Assembly (NCBI GenBank): GCA_022496805.1
Contig: CM040091.1
Location: forward strand, 15,304,336 to 15,368,335
DNA length: 64,000 nucleotides
Reading direction: 5' to 3'
From: Pohlia nutans
Lineage: Eukaryota; Streptophyta; Bryopsida; Bryales; Mniaceae
Part shown: piece by piece, positions 21,414 through 34,689 of the stretch
Numbering within the stretch: the stretch's first letter is position 1
Layout: every line of letters starts with the position of its first letter
Made by a program: the position numbers and the translations under genes
The notes under the pieces: generated by a model
Seen by the model: the letters and a program-made list of their open reading frames with translations, nothing else
What the model was told of the DNA's origin: nothing
Database searches by the model: none

Positions 21414-21935
21414 TAGTTATTTCAATTGTGTCATTTCTTGTTTCAACATAGTTTGGGAACTTTTTCGTTTTGCTTGATGGGAGTGACTTTGATTCAACCT
21501 TTGCATTAAATTGGCTAGTGTACTATTTGTTTGTGTCCAATCTTCATAACATTCTTCAGCGCGCAGTTGTCCTCCATTGCAGATGGCAACCAAAAAAAAT
21601 GCTCAAAATTTGGACATTCGTTATAAAGATCATGCATGGCACTAATCAGTGAGTGGCCAACGCTTTTCTTTTTGTAACTTTTGCAGGAGCCTGCCACATG
21701 AAATTGTGCATAAAATGAATCTGGATTCGTTTTCCATTGAAGGTGTTGAAGCAGCTCCTCGAGAATGTTATGTTTGCTGAGAGAAGTGAAGATCGTTAAT
21801 TAAAATACAGTAAGAAGCCCACGCTATGCAGCGATATATCAGTTATTTAAATTGAAACCCAATTACTTGTCAGGTTGCTGATTTGATTTTTTAGTGAGTG
21901 CAATGTTCATTGACTAACAAGACGTAATTCAAAAT
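21414..21935. other. Unannotated DNA
   Basis: No feature recognised. Overlapping 60-codon ORFs on both strands have no domain. Confidence 0.25.
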
Positions 21936-22134
21936 ACTCATAATTGTAACAATCCCTGTCGTTTTTCATTCCCCATTTTGTGAGAACGGTGAACAGTGGA
22001 TGAATATTATGCTTATATTTCTATCTTCTTGTGATTAAAATCACTCACCAGCACTGACACAACCCATGTGCATGGTGTGGTTTTGTTCCTTTTTCATTTA
22101 TAGGTAGTGAAAAACGACACATTTCCTACTAGTG
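21936..22134 (+). mobile_element. CACTA-type MITE, family A
   Basis: The right end CCTACTAGTG is followed by AAT, and AAT also precedes the slightly eroded left end (the first C is lost). It matches 1742-1933 and 23239-23433 throughout, including CTGTCGTTTTTCATTCCCC and GACACATTTCC. Confidence 0.7.
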
Positions 22135-22702
22135 AATGAGCTTTAGACATTTCAGAAAGTGTTAAACAAAAACTGTGAAGAATTGTACTGTCAGAAACTC
22201 CCCTCCAAACAGAAATTCTGATGCACGTGTTTCTTTTGAGAGCCACTTTGCATCAACGACATAGAAAGAAAAATGTATGTGCTTTAACACATTTGTGCCA
22301 AAACCAAACCACTAATTGCTTTCATTTACAAATTGCATCCTAGAACACACAAATCTAGGAACATGAAAAGAAAGAAAGAAATTCATTTGGTTCATTCCAT
22401 CAGAAGAAAACTATGAAAACATGGTCCCTGAGTTCCATTCAATTCTCACATGGTTGACCATCCGCATGTGCAAAGGTCATGCTCTTATTTGTGCCAACAA
22501 AGTCTTCTTATTGCATGATATATTCGTCATCATGCAACCCTAAAGTTCTCCACAAGCTGCCTGGTCGGTCCCTTCCCATCAAGAAAAATATTGAATTGAA
22601 GGTGTTGAGTGCTACTCTAGAGGCATCATTGTTCAATTGAACAATTGTTCATTGAACAATTCAATAGTAGAACAGGAACTAAGCCATGGCAGCTCAAGAA
22701 TG
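22135..22702. other. Unannotated DNA
   Basis: No gene or repeat recognised, apart from a short ATTGAACAATTGTTCA palindromic patch near 22635-22665. Confidence 0.25.
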
Positions 22703-22705
22703 TTA

Positions 22706-23211
22706 GAGCATCTCCACCAACAAGGTTGAATTGCACTTTGAAGGTCATTCAAAAATTGAGACTTCATCATGTTCCCCATCAACATCACTCAATGTGAAAA
22801 TAGTAAGGTACTTACAAGTCACCACGCATGCATTGTGCTATCATGATGTGCACTGAAGAAGAGAAGATGACACTAGCCTTGAGTCGTTTTGAGGGCCGTG
22901 AACTGGGTTGTAGTATTCAGTGTCTCCCTCTAAATAAATAGTTGACCAACCCATGCACGTATGTTTTTCCAAAGCCAAAGAGCTATCCAAAGTGCTACAC
23001 CAATTGTTTTCATTACTAGGCGTCACAGAATTAGCATGAGATTTCCCACCAATTCTCAATTAGTGTGAGACTTTACACACAATCCTTACTACTTATTGTA
23101 AGAATTCTCAATTACTATGTCACACTTTGTTTCTAATACCACAATTAGTGTGAGAACACTGAATTACCGTGGCTCACAGTAATGGCAATAATCAATGTAG
23201 TGGAGATGCTC
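22706..23211. mobile_element. TTA-type MITE (GAGCATCTCCACCA family), 506 bp
   Basis: The ends GAGCATCTCCACCA and TAGTGGAGATGCTC are flanked by TTA at 22703-22705 and 23212-23214. It is Tourist/PIF-Harbinger-like. Confidence 0.8.
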
Positions 23212-23238
23212 TTATGATCAAGGATTGTGCAATATTGA

Positions 23239-23433
23239 CACTACTAGCAGACCTATTGTTTTTCATTCCCCACTTCATGGAAACAGTGAACAATGGCTAA
23301 ATATCATGCTTATATTTTCTAACTTCTTGTGACCAAAACCACTCACCAACACTCACACAACCCATGTGCCCAGCGTGGATTCATTCCTTTTTCATTTATA
23401 GTAAGTGAAAAAACGACACATTTCCTACTAGTG
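23239..23433 (+). mobile_element. CACTA-type MITE, family A
   Basis: It begins CACTACTAGCAGACC and ends CCTACTAGTG, with TGA on both sides (23236-23238, 23434-23436). It is 195 bp and a sister of 1742-1933. Confidence 0.85.
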
Positions 23434-23436
23434 TGA

Positions 23437-24948
<1,512 letters not shown>

Positions 24949-24951
24949 TAA

Positions 24952-25254
24952 GAGCATTCCCACCCATGCACGCTAGGACTAACTCTCTCTAATTATTCAT
25001 CTATATTTGAAGGGCCCTTGCACTCACACTCTCCCACCCTTGCACGCCCCTCACATATCAAAAGTGCGCCACAAATAGTCAATGGACCAGTCGCAAGTAG
25101 AATGTGAGGATGTAGTCAACTAAATAGTGATTTGAAGGCCCATTTTCTAACACGCTAGGATCCAAAGTCAAGAGGCATTTTGGAAGGGCCCTTGACACTT
25201 TTCATCTACTTCTTGAGTGTGAGAGACTCTTTGAGGGTATGGGTGGCCCTACTC
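24952..25254. mobile_element. TAA-type MITE (GAGCATTCCCACCCATGC family), 303 bp
   Basis: It is flanked by TAA at 24949-24951 and 25255-25257. The ends are GAGCATTCCCACCCATGC and GTATGGGTGGCCCTACTC. It has Harbinger-like traits. A sister with a nested insertion lies at 45852-46872. Confidence 0.8.
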
Positions 25255-25416
25255 TAAGGTACCTACACCTAATTCAAACACATTCACCCCTTAGGCATCA
25301 TATGTATGACTAATGCATTTTATTTTTTTTATAAAATACAAAAGCAAGCCAATTGTTTGTACGCACTAACTTAATACAGGGAACTTGGGATTCAAAATCA
25401 AGTATAGTTCCAATTA

Positions 25417-25575
25417 CTCCCTTTGTCTAAAAATAACTGTCCTAGTTTAGTTTTTCTTTTTCTTTTTCTTTTTTCATTTCTTTTTGGCAATATTTGTCCA
25501 ATGTTTTATATTTCAGAAGTGAGCCCTACCCATTTTAAACAAGACGGACAATGAGTGACACACTCCCTCCATCAG
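25417..25575. mobile_element. Probable Stowaway fragments
   Basis: TACTCCCTTTGTCTAAAAAT at 25417 and CACTCCCTCCATCAG at 25561 resemble Stowaway left termini. I could not match a right terminus to either, so they are listed as likely fragments only. Confidence 0.4.
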
Positions 25576-26439
25576 ATGATGCTTTCAAAAAAAATCAAAA
25601 TATTAAACAAACTAAAATGATTTTGAGTTGATGTTTATCATATCCATGTGTGGCATGTGATATGTGGCATGATTCTGCAATTTTTGAGTATGATACTGAA
25701 ATTTTTGAATATAATACTACATTTTTTGAAGAGTAATTAGAGGATACGTACATGAGAGCAACCAGAGCATTGATATTGCAATTCATACAGAGCTAGCATT
25801 TCTACAGCAACTTCAGAGATTGATACTGCCATTTTCTTTGAGTATGGCTATATTTTGGAGTAATTGGTTGTAATAGTTGCAGGGTTCCAGATAGATAGAT
25901 AGAAACATCCACCCTTTTACAAGGCCGGCGTGAATAAAGTGTCCGTTCGTAATGTCAAAGCCCCGATGCCCACCGGACAAAGGGACCTTGGAACAATACT
26001 ACTCTCCCCTTTCGAGGATGGACACTATAGTAACCAAAACAAAGTAACAGTAACAGTAACAAAGGATAAAAGTGAAGTAATGATGGTTGAGTGCTAGTTT
26101 GCATAAAGGTATGTCTAGAGCTAAGTATTATCACCATATCATGAGTTCTTTGGTTGGTTGGTGAAGGGCGTTGTATCACATTTATGTGGTCCGGGTTCGA
26201 AACCAATTGGGCTCGTTAAGCAGTTGTGTGGTGCACATGGCTTGGTGCTGCTAGTGAGTTATCATGGCAGGAAAGTTTGTACCAATCAACCGGCCCGTCC
26301 TATCCCCTGAGACAAGTTGAGCTAGTTGTTTGAAAAGAGTGGCTAGCAGTGGTTTTCACCACTACCCTCCCTCTTTTATTGTACTATTATGTTGGTACTA
26401 GTTGATTATTCTCTATACTTCTTTTATGTAAAAGGATAG

Positions 26440-27070
26440 ATCCGGCATACTGTATGGCAATGGTATTAATTGCTTTGAATGTGTGTTTTATGGAGGTTTC
26501 ACAAATGTTGAATTCTGTTTCTAGTTGTTTCATTGAGGGGACATGTGTGGTTCCTTTGGCTCCAGCTGTGATGACTATGATAGGATCTACTTTCCAACCT
26601 TGATGTATGATGTCATTAATTAAACGTTGGAATTTTACAATTTTCCTGCCAATTGTTTCTGGTGAGAATCTGTCATTTGTGTATGTGAATTCTATAAATT
26701 GTATGGTTAGGTTATCATCGGGGTTTAGAGGAGGTGGACTTTGGTATGGAAGGCCTTTAATGCATAGTATATCTGGTTTGAATCTGGCATTACATTAACA
26801 CCTTTGTTGATCGCAAGTACATGGTAATAGCCATGGAGGAACTGTGTTTTCTTGTGGATTATTGTTGAATGTGCCCGCATTCATGAGAGTGTAGCATCTG
26901 GATTTATGCGAGGATAGTATTAATTTTCTTAACTCCCATACCGCTTTGTTGTGTCTTTTGGTTCTTAGTGCGTGTATGTGGTGCTGTTTGCATAGTAAAA
27001 GTATATGTAGTCATGTATCTGCATCTTGTGAGTTACAGATGGGACATGTTTTTGAGGAGAATCTTTGTAT
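26440..27070 (-). pseudogene. CCHC finger plus restriction-like endonuclease of the LINE
   Basis: On minus, CPIC, nine residues, H, four residues, C (about 27060-27005) forms the CCHC finger found before the endonuclease in RLE elements. It is followed by an RTKRHNKAVWELRKLI segment resembling the RHN motif of R2-type proteins. Next come RFKPDILCIKG (PD codons at 26771-26776), FIEFTYTNDR (Glu codon at 26690-26692) and GRKIVKFQRL. Together these fit the PD-(D/E)XK-like fold that nicks target DNA before reverse transcription. One in-frame TAA lies just upstream of RFKPD. The assignment is by motif reading only. Confidence 0.65.
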
Positions 27071-27422
27071 GCCAAAAATTAATTGCTTTCTGGCGTTACC
27101 CATGTATTGACCGGTTCTAAATTTTAGTATGCTTGTTTTTTGTGCGTTTGTTATTTCTGGATTATTCCAAAAGTCATTGGACATTTCGTTATCGATGATG
27201 GAGTTTGTTGTCCATTTGTTAATGTTGGGAAAGTCTTCTGCAAGGATTTCTAAGTTATTTTCGCGATTATATTTCTTTATGTATGTTTCCAAACATCTAA
27301 TTGGACCTTTGTCGAGTCGTTTGTTACGGCCGGGCCATGTGTCTTTTTGGAAGTAGTACGGTGTGGTATGTGCAAATTCGTGTGGATTTGCTGCAAATTA
27401 ATAACTTCTTTTCATGGTACCT

Positions 27423-27850
27423 TCTTTTGCATGTTGGTCTGCGTGTTCATTTCCGTTGATTTTAGCGTGTGCTTTTACTTTGTATATTGTGGTGGGTTGT
27501 GTTCGCTTTCTCAGCATTTCTACCATTTCTTTTAATATGGTTCTATCAACGTGGTTGTTTTGTTGGGTTGGGTGTTTTAGTTGTGTGTTTAGAACGTGTA
27601 TACAATTGAGGCAGTCTGTAAAGATATGTGCATGTTCGTTTATATACTTAGTGGTGATCAGTGAAAGTGTTTCATGTATGGCCATTAGTTATGCTCTGAA
27701 GCATGTTTGTAGTCTAGGCAGTCTTTTTGATATTTGTACATCTGGCTTAGATGGGTTGTATATTCCATATCTTGCTTTTTCATTTTTCGAATGGTCATCA
27801 TCAGCTTCTTTGGGTGGTACAAAGGAACCATCTATGTAGTAGCTGTACTG
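27423..27850 (-). pseudogene. RNase H domain of the LINE
   Basis: The four acidic residues of RNase HI are all identifiable on minus. They are YYIDGSF (Asp at 27830-27832), LMAIHETL (Glu at 27671-27673), IFTDCLN (Asp at 27614-27616) and GNEHADQHAKEG (Asp near 27437-27439). A single TAA at 27689-27691 stands where a glutamate or glutamine codon would fit. The domain degrades the RNA strand of the RNA:DNA hybrid. Confidence 0.8.
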
Positions 27851-28634
27851 TGGTAGAAATTTTAGTTTAGTGTTTATTTCAAAGTTTGGTAGGGATATTA
27901 AGTCAATGTTTTGTAGATTATTGTGTGGTGGGTATAGTAGTTTGTTCCATTTTGTGCTTTTGTTAACTTTTGTGTTCGGCGGTGTAGGTGATGCTGTTTG
28001 TGTATGGTATTGCGAAATTTGTAAATTTTCTATCGTTATGTTTATGGAGTTTATTTGGTTGATTGTGCCAATGTTGTTGTTTTGATGGTGAATGCACCAA
28101 ATGTGTATTGCAAGTGGTTCGGTTCGGGTTTTGTTGGGTTCTAGTGTTATTTTTGGTTCGTCGTATGTAATGGTGTCCGCGGCAAATGTATAATGGCGTG
28201 CGTATCCGGAAAGGGTCCATTGTATGGTGATAAATTTTGGTACCAGTTGGTGTCTAGGATTGCCAAAATGGTGACAGTTTCTGGGTCTTGTTTTGCTGCA
28301 AGTCTTGCTTGTTGTGTTGTTTCGGCGTCATTTGGGTGGGCATATCCGATACCTTTCCATTTGTATTGAAAGGTTGTCCCTAGTGAGCCAAAAATCTTGT
28401 CTCTGGCGAATGTTGAGTGGAATTGGGTGGATTTCATGGAACATGTTAGTGGTGAGGAAAAGTATGAGTGTGTTATATTAAATGTTGTTATTAGTGTGTC
28501 TAGAATGTTAGTTGGAATGGTATGGTGTGGTGTTTTTATTGAACCTTTTTTGCTGTTTTTGTGTTTATATCTTTGGTATAACCAGACTACTTCTGTTTCA
28601 AATGTTTGTATAGCAGGTATTAGTCTGTGGATGT

Positions 28635-29407
28635 TATATTTGTTGTTGTATTAGTCCTTCATATATTATTCCTAGTCTTCCTTTGTCGTTAAGTGTATTT
28701 CGAAGTTGTTCACCAATGCATCTAAGGTAGGCATTTTTTAGAGAGAAGGCTTCTAGTCCGACTAAATCATGAGGTTGTTGAGTTATTATGTTTGCAGTGC
28801 TTTTAGGTAGTCCACATATTGTTTTTTGGATTGCAATAATTTTCTTGTCAAGTTTTTTAATAGTTGGTAGTGAGTATGGCACTACAAAGAAGCTGTAGGC
28901 TATGCCTGCTCTAATTACTGTGTCCACCATATTGATTCTTTGCTTGATAGTAGCAGGGCATTTTGATAGTTGTTTACATTGGTCTATTATTTTAGTTGTG
29001 GTGATATGTGTTTGGAGTTTCCATTTGAGTCATGGAACTAATTGTATGCCCAAGTAGACATAACGTTCATTTTGATGGAGTACTGGTAGTGTTTGGTCTC
29101 TGTGACTAATTTTTTGATTTGTCATGTGGGTTTTAAATTTATTTGGTTGCATTTTGGTTTTATTTGGGCAACCGGTGACAACACATTTTGTAACTCCCAA
29201 GTCCATGCCTGCCCATTCACAGAATTTGTCAATTTTTTTTAGTTGTATTTGTAGTGATTTTGTGTTATTTGATATAGCTGCTAGATCGTCTGCGAATGCT
29301 GCAGAACTAATTGTTATTTTAGATGTACCAAATGTGTATCGATTTTCCCCTCTTTGTAACCATCTCAAGAGTGGTTCTAGAAAAATTAAGAAGAGATATG
29401 GACTAAG
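28635..29407 (-). pseudogene. Reverse transcriptase domain of the LINE (N-terminally truncated)
   Basis: From 29407 the minus strand reads LSPYLFLIFLEPLLRWL, then the catalytic SSAAFADDLAAISNN, then KCVVTG and RYVYLGIQL. A stop follows at 29030, then in the same region an open thumb/connection segment (28930-28634) with CGLPKSTANIITQQPHDLVG. RT motifs upstream of LSPYLF are absent because the copy is 5'-truncated within the target duplication. Confidence 0.85.
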
Positions 29408-29469
29408 TGCAGGGTTCTACACATGAGCAAAAATAAGTTTCACAGACAAAAAGCACTTCATGTGCATAT

Positions 29470-29632
29470 CATAACATTCAGTAGCCTTCATGTCCATTGC
29501 CCATTCCTTTATGCACTTTGCTCATCATCTAGAGCCTCCACCTGTCCACTTAGCTACTAATGAAATATTGTTGGGTGTGAAATATTCCACACCATCTACT
29601 ATAGAGTCAAAGCAGTGACAGTACATGCTAAT
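29470..29632. repeat. Dispersed repeat, paralog of 4057-4230
   Basis: It shares CATAACATTCARTAGCCTTC, CCTGTCCACTTAGC and TATTGTTGGGTRTG with 4057-4230. It is unclassified and was apparently the host sequence of the LINE insertion next to it. Confidence 0.6.
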
Positions 29633-29773
29633 GAATGATACAATGTCTTGTGATTTTGCTTTGTTAGAATTTGTAAAACAATTTCAAATTGAGTAAATGA
29701 TTTGCATGAAGTAATTTAAGACAATTTTTTATTCTCAAAAGCATCACCTATTATGGGACAAAGGGAATATTAA

Positions 29774-30315
29774 CCCTTTAAGGTCCCGATTGAACATTGT
29801 TTTCAAAGATTCGTTATAGAATGTTTGATTTAAAAACTGAAATGGAGTTGATGTTCAAAGCAAAGTTATAAATATCAATGTAAAGATAACATCTGTACGG
29901 TTGTGTTCATCATATTTATTATCAATATTTTTTAATTTATTTTTCATGGTTCTCTCTTGAAATTCAATTAAAAATCCAAAATTAACATTAAAAATGTTTA
30001 AAATATTGTAATGAAACTGGAATAACATGCACTACAAGATGGTATGGTTTTCACTATTTGATTCTACTTATTACAAAAAATCATATTTAGGGCCTCACTT
30101 TTTGAATTAAGAATGAAATTTGACATAAACCACATTTGCTATTTTTCAAAAATTCTCAATATCTTATTTTGAAGATCCATACTGTACAAATGCTAGTCGA
30201 CTAGCAAAAGAATTAAAAAAGAAATTGAATGGATGAAAAACATCACCGTGCGTAGTGAAAGGACGCTTCAGAAATCATCCGGCGTCCAGGATATGGACGC
30301 TGGCGCGTCAAAGGG
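29774..30315. mobile_element. TTAA-flanked piggyBac-like MITE, 542 bp
   Basis: TTAA lies at 29770-29773 and 30316-30319. The ends are CCCTTTAAGGTCCCG and GGCGCGTCAAAGGG. No second member of this sequence family is obvious in the window. Confidence 0.75.
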
Positions 30316-30812
30316 TTAAACATTAACCATCTTTTGAGTATTCAGATGGCTTTTTTTGGCAAATATGCCAAAAATTAGGAAAGTTATTTCCAGACATAGG
30401 GCATATTAAACTAACTTCTTCTTCTAAAATTATTGTCAGCAATTGCAAGAATATATGTTATGACCTAATTATTGTTTCATTTCCATGCCATTTGAGAAAC
30501 TTTAAAATAAAAAAAATTGAAATATGTATAAAATAAGTCTTCAAGTTACCGTGACTTTGAAAGGATAAGTAGTATTTTCTATAAAGAAGATATATGGCTA
30601 AATCAAAAATGTTGTTTTCCTACCACATATTGAATGAAAACGGGTCTCCCGTTCAAACTTATTTGCTCCACCAATATAGCATCATAGAGCATTGCAATAG
30701 GGCGCACCCTTTTGAAAACTAAATGGAAAGAGGATCTTCACTTAAATCCACTTTTCTATATCATTTGTATTTCATAAATTTTGGACTTCCGTGTCATTGC
30801 CATGTATATTTA

Positions 30813-31433
30813 GGGCCGCTTTACATTACAGTGGAGAAGTCCACTGATCATGAATTCTAAAAGAATTCAAAAATATAATTTGTCGAGAGTAACACTCTTG
30901 TCGAGATGTAGATTACACTATAGTCAAGAGCCCTCAGGTAGAGAACTTTGTACATGAATGAAAAAATGACATAGTTACCAACGTGGCAACACTTTTTTGA
31001 AGGGGAGTTCTCCGGAGGTTAAGTTTCTTGGGCAACTCAAAGCTTTGGACAAGAAACTTGGCCTCCCAACTTCAACTTCAAAGCATTGTTTTATCCTTTA
31101 TTTCATCTTCTCCAACATACCATCCCTAACCTCAAATAACTATGTCTTGAGCTGAAATTCTTAACCCTTAAAGGATTTAGGGCATAGAATATACGTTGCT
31201 GTATATTTAACATTTGTTGTAAGCAGAAAGTTCCATACTGAGATCCCAATAGCTTTTAAGACTATGTAGACATGAATTTTAACTTCACTTTTGATATGAA
31301 ACTCATAGAAGATGTAGAACCATTCCAAATACAATGAAATACAGCCATATAATATTGGCCGAAATCCCAATCTGAACCTTTAAAGGTTAACCGACCGGTG
31401 CACGTACTTCTCCAGTGAAGTGTAAAGCGGCCC
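30813..31433. mobile_element. TTA-type MITE (GGGCCGCTTTACAC family) hosting a TTAA element
   Basis: The ends GGGCCGCTTTACATTACA and its inverted form (TGAAGTGTAAAGCGGCCC) are flanked by TTA at 30810-30812 and 31434-31436. A TTAA element lies inside at 31165-31386. Confidence 0.8.
31165..31386. mobile_element. TTAA-flanked piggyBac-like MITE, 222 bp, nested
   Basis: TTAA lies at 31161-31164 and 31387-31390. It is the reverse-orientation sister of 18775-18997, inserted inside the Harbinger-like MITE 30813-31433, so the TTAA family was active after that MITE. Confidence 0.85.
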
Positions 31434-31436
31434 TTA

Positions 31437-31919
31437 ATTTTTCATTGTAACTAAATGTGGTCCCATTGCAAAAGGGTGTTGGCTCCCACTACTCTATTAT
31501 GCTATGAACACTTTTCGAAACTCAAAATTTTCAAAATGTTCAAAAATTTGTCAAAACAAAACCGTGTCGGTGGGTGGTGGGTTTTAGGTAGAAATAGGCC
31601 AGGTGCTCCGTCCAGAGCTGAATATAAGTTAGAGCCTGAACAGAAACCAACAAAGGGGTCATTTACTACTGAACATCATGGCTTGTCTGACTAGACTTGC
31701 AAGCCATGATGCCATGGACGGAGGGGTTTTCTATGTGCTATCATTCGCCACTCTGGCCCCCACTCTCAACGACCACAGCCGCATGTTCATGGCCCTCACC
31801 CTATTTTTTGATTTTTGATTTTTTTCACACGTAGGAATTTGGTCCTAATGATCCAAAATAACATTTCTTTTTAAATAAAAAAATAGTTACCATGGACTGT
31901 TTAAGACACAAATGGCCAT
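31437..31919. other. Unannotated, with a short hairpin
   Basis: CATCATGGCTTG near 31673 is followed 14 nt later by its exact reverse complement, CAAGCCATGATG. No gene is seen. A TTAA/CCCTTTAGTGCCC terminus fragment follows at 31920-31983. Confidence 0.4.
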
Positions 31920-31987
31920 TTAACCCTTTAGTGCCCAGCCAACCTAAAATGGGACACTGGTTCTCTTGCAATTGGCATATCCGTTAA

Positions 31988-32560
31988 TCCCTAAGCGTCC
32001 AACCGTCCAAAAAGTGGATGATGTACAAAATGAAACACAATTTTTTCATCCGTCATTGATTTTCTGCGGTATGAATTTTTTACTATGTATTTTATGGGAA
32101 GTTAGCTTCATGCATGTGTGATCCAATTAAAAATCAGGATAATTTGTGAAATGTTTATACCTCATTTCATGTTGTAGTGATTCACCCAAATTTTTGAAGA
32201 TTTCAGTGTAAAGTAAAATAGTTAACTCACAAAATTAAGCAACCAAAAAATCTCCAAAAATCACTACACTTAGAGTATCACATTTCAACCAATCACAACA
32301 AATTTCATGTACAAATTGTCAAAATTTTATTTGTAATCAAATTACAAAAGAATTACAAATTTTAAGTTTCAAATTTTATACAAAAATATTGATGAAATTG
32401 CAAATCGCAAATCGCAAATCTATCCACATGGATAGAATCTAAATTTTATAATGTACAACTTTTATTGCTACATCAAGTACAAAAATACCCCTTTAGTTTC
32501 ATTTTATGATGCATCTTTGCAAAACTGCCGAATTTGGAAAGGGGTGAGGACGTTTGGGGG
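31988..32560. mobile_element. TTAA-flanked piggyBac-like MITE, 573 bp
   Basis: TTAA lies at 31984-31987 and 32561-32564. The ends are TCCCTAAGCGTCC and GGACGTTTGGGGG. It is an inverted relative of 19235-19794. A truncated relative ends at 61685. Confidence 0.75.
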
Positions 32561-32564
32561 TTAA

Positions 32565-33954
32565 TCCGTGAGGTATTTGAAGTTGAATAACCAAGTTTAG
32601 ATGTGCCTCCTTGTATACCACACCTACTAGAAAAAGATAAAAGAAAAATTGAAATGATTTGCCATCAAACTACTTATGTACAAAACACCAAAATATTGCA
32701 AATACTTACAAATACAATTCATGTACTATGCGGTATTTCTTGTGTTTGGAAGTTTGTTGTCCTATTTCTTTTTCTTTTTCTTTTTGAAATGTTTCCTCTT
32801 ATTCATGTTCTTTTAGTGTATATATTTTGATCATGATCAATGTACCACATTTCATATTAACGCATAAAGTTTTGTTTTAAATATATTGTCCATGGATAAG
32901 CCACTTTCACTTATAAAACTCAGAACAATTATGTGTGAGCCCGTTCTTGACATGAAAGATTGAAATGGAGAAGTGTTGAAATAGGTCATTGCTGAACATT
33001 TTCATTTTCATTTTAGAAAATTTAGCCCAAATTCTATTTAACTTTAAAGTCACACACCCTCCAAAATATCATCTTTGAGTGTACGTTATACGGTTCAAAA
33101 TATATGGTAAACGTTACATCAACTTTGACCATATAGATTGCAAGATATTGCATCTGAAGTAAAGAGAATGTTTTTTTTGCACCTTGCTAAACTAGATTAA
33201 TAGAATTTCAGTATTTTAAACATAAATTTTTAGCATTGTACAATTTGTCAATTTGATTCTTTATATTACGTTGAATATCTAAGAAATCCTAAAATAAAAT
33301 AAAACAAAATAAAAACCTACTTACCATTGTTTAAAAAAATCCAAGTTTAGTTGAAGTAGGTACAAGATGAAAGAAAACATATATCATTATTAATTATAGC
33401 ATAGAATCAAAATGTGTCAATCTTAATGGTCAAAATGTTGTAGCAAACAATCTAAACGCTATGAATTTGGGCATAGCTTAAACTTGACACTAGCTTGTGG
33501 TTGTGTTCATCACAACCACTTCACACCATAGCAAGATATTGTTGTAGTCCAAATCCATTTCATAGTGAGAGTTCTAGGTCTTGAGCATAAAATATATGGT
33601 AAAATATATTTGTAAAAAAGAATCGATGGTCTCTTGAAGGAGAATTAGGTTTCCATTCTCTACCGACCCAAAATTACATTTTCATTCACAAATGTGGAGA
33701 CGAGAAGCAAGTGGCTTTGGCGAAGGAGTTCCCTTCTAACTGGTATATCAACGAGATTTTTCCACTAGTAGTAGAATTTTAGTCAGATGGAAGCTTGCTC
33801 CCACTCTCATTAGCCTTGAAGGAACTTCAAGGCATGTGAACATGGTGCCATGATCGTGCATTGAAATGCAATTAAGATAATTTGGTGCCAACCTCCATAC
33901 CAACCTAGTATGGATAAAATCACACCAAAATGACATGTATGCGGCGTTTGGTGT
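32565..33954. other. AT-rich DNA without recognisable feature
   Basis: Only short ORFs without domains are present. Confidence 0.25.
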
Positions 33955-33965
33955 CAAAATGGTAC

Positions 33966-34058
33966 TCAAATCCTTCTGTCCTGCAGTGGTCTATGTTGTA
34001 GTGGCTTTGTATTTTATTTTCTTTGCAATTGATTTTTCAGTATGTACGAAAAAAAAAA
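33966..34058 (+). mobile_element. 93-bp retroposon with A tail
   Basis: It ends in an A run and is flanked by CAAAATGGTAC at 33955-33965 and 34059-34069. It matches 6278-6370 (minus) along its length, for example TAGTGGCTTTGTATTTTAT and CTTTGCAATTGA. Both copies have the same 5' boundary and the same length. Confidence 0.8.
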
Positions 34059-34154
34059 CAAAATGGTACCAAAATAGCTTGGCCCAACTTTTCTGACGTA
34101 CCGTCCTTCATTTGGGATCCGGACCGATTGTTTTTTTCCTTCTCCTTGCACTCA

Positions 34155-34622
34155 GAGCATCCGCACCCGACCTCGCTACCCAGCGCTCACTAAACGATGT
34201 TTGGAGGGTTCTACAGTGCAACTAGGACTCGCCAAACAATTGCTCCCTCACCCACCCTCTGTAAACTGTGGAGGGAGGAGGCTAAACAACCAAGATTCGA
34301 GGGGCTGATACGCCCTTGATCCAAGATAATAACCTAGCGACGAGAAAATTGTTGATCGGGTCCCCACCACGATGCCACAATGGCAACTAAAAAAACCAGG
34401 ACCTAATCCGAAACTACAAATAGACCAAATCTCCCAAAAACATTCCGTCATTTTGGCGCGCTCAAAGTACTCACACACTCTAAACAATGGCGAGGCGTCC
34501 AAGAAATTTGACGAGGCCGAAGCTATAGTAATCGTTGCCCGAGTTCTGGTGGGGGGCCATTTATGCCCGCCCCCGCCAACAGTGATCGCGGCCTGCTAAT
34601 GCGAGGCAGAGTGCGGATGCTC
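34155..34622. mobile_element. TCA-flanked MITE (GAGCATCCGCACCC family), 468 bp
   Basis: The ends GAGCATCCGCAC and GTGCGGATGCTC are flanked by TCA at 34152-34154 and 34623-34625. It is Harbinger/Tourist-like and a relative of 2887-3264. Confidence 0.75.
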
Positions 34623-34689
34623 TCAATGAAAATTGTTACCACTCATTAGAGAAATTCGTAAAGTCCTGAAATCTCAAGCTCCGGTACTG

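Larger units (their letters stand above)
25888..29407 (-). mobile_element. LINE with RT, RNase H, CCHC and restriction-like endonuclease
   Basis: The element runs from high to low coordinates and is 3,520 bp. It is 5'-truncated inside the RT domain and ends in a (CTAT)n tail (GATA repeats on plus at 25888-25903). The target duplication TGCAGGGTTC is at 25878-25887 and 29408-29417. The domain order RT, RNase H, CCHC finger, PD-(D/E)XK-like endonuclease is that of RLE-type non-LTR elements with RNase H, best known from Dualen/RandI of green algae. The 3' region (about 25888-26440) has no ORF. On the opposite strand it contains a perfect pol III B-box match (GGTTCGAAACC, 26197-26207). The frame is broken by several stops. 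Confidence 0.8.

Noticed and set aside
27414..27839. 141-codon plus-strand ORF, hydrophobic, and neighbouring plus-strand ORFs at 27.1-28.7 kb
   Set aside because: These are antisense shadows of the minus-strand LINE coding sequence, which has clear RT and RNase H motifs.
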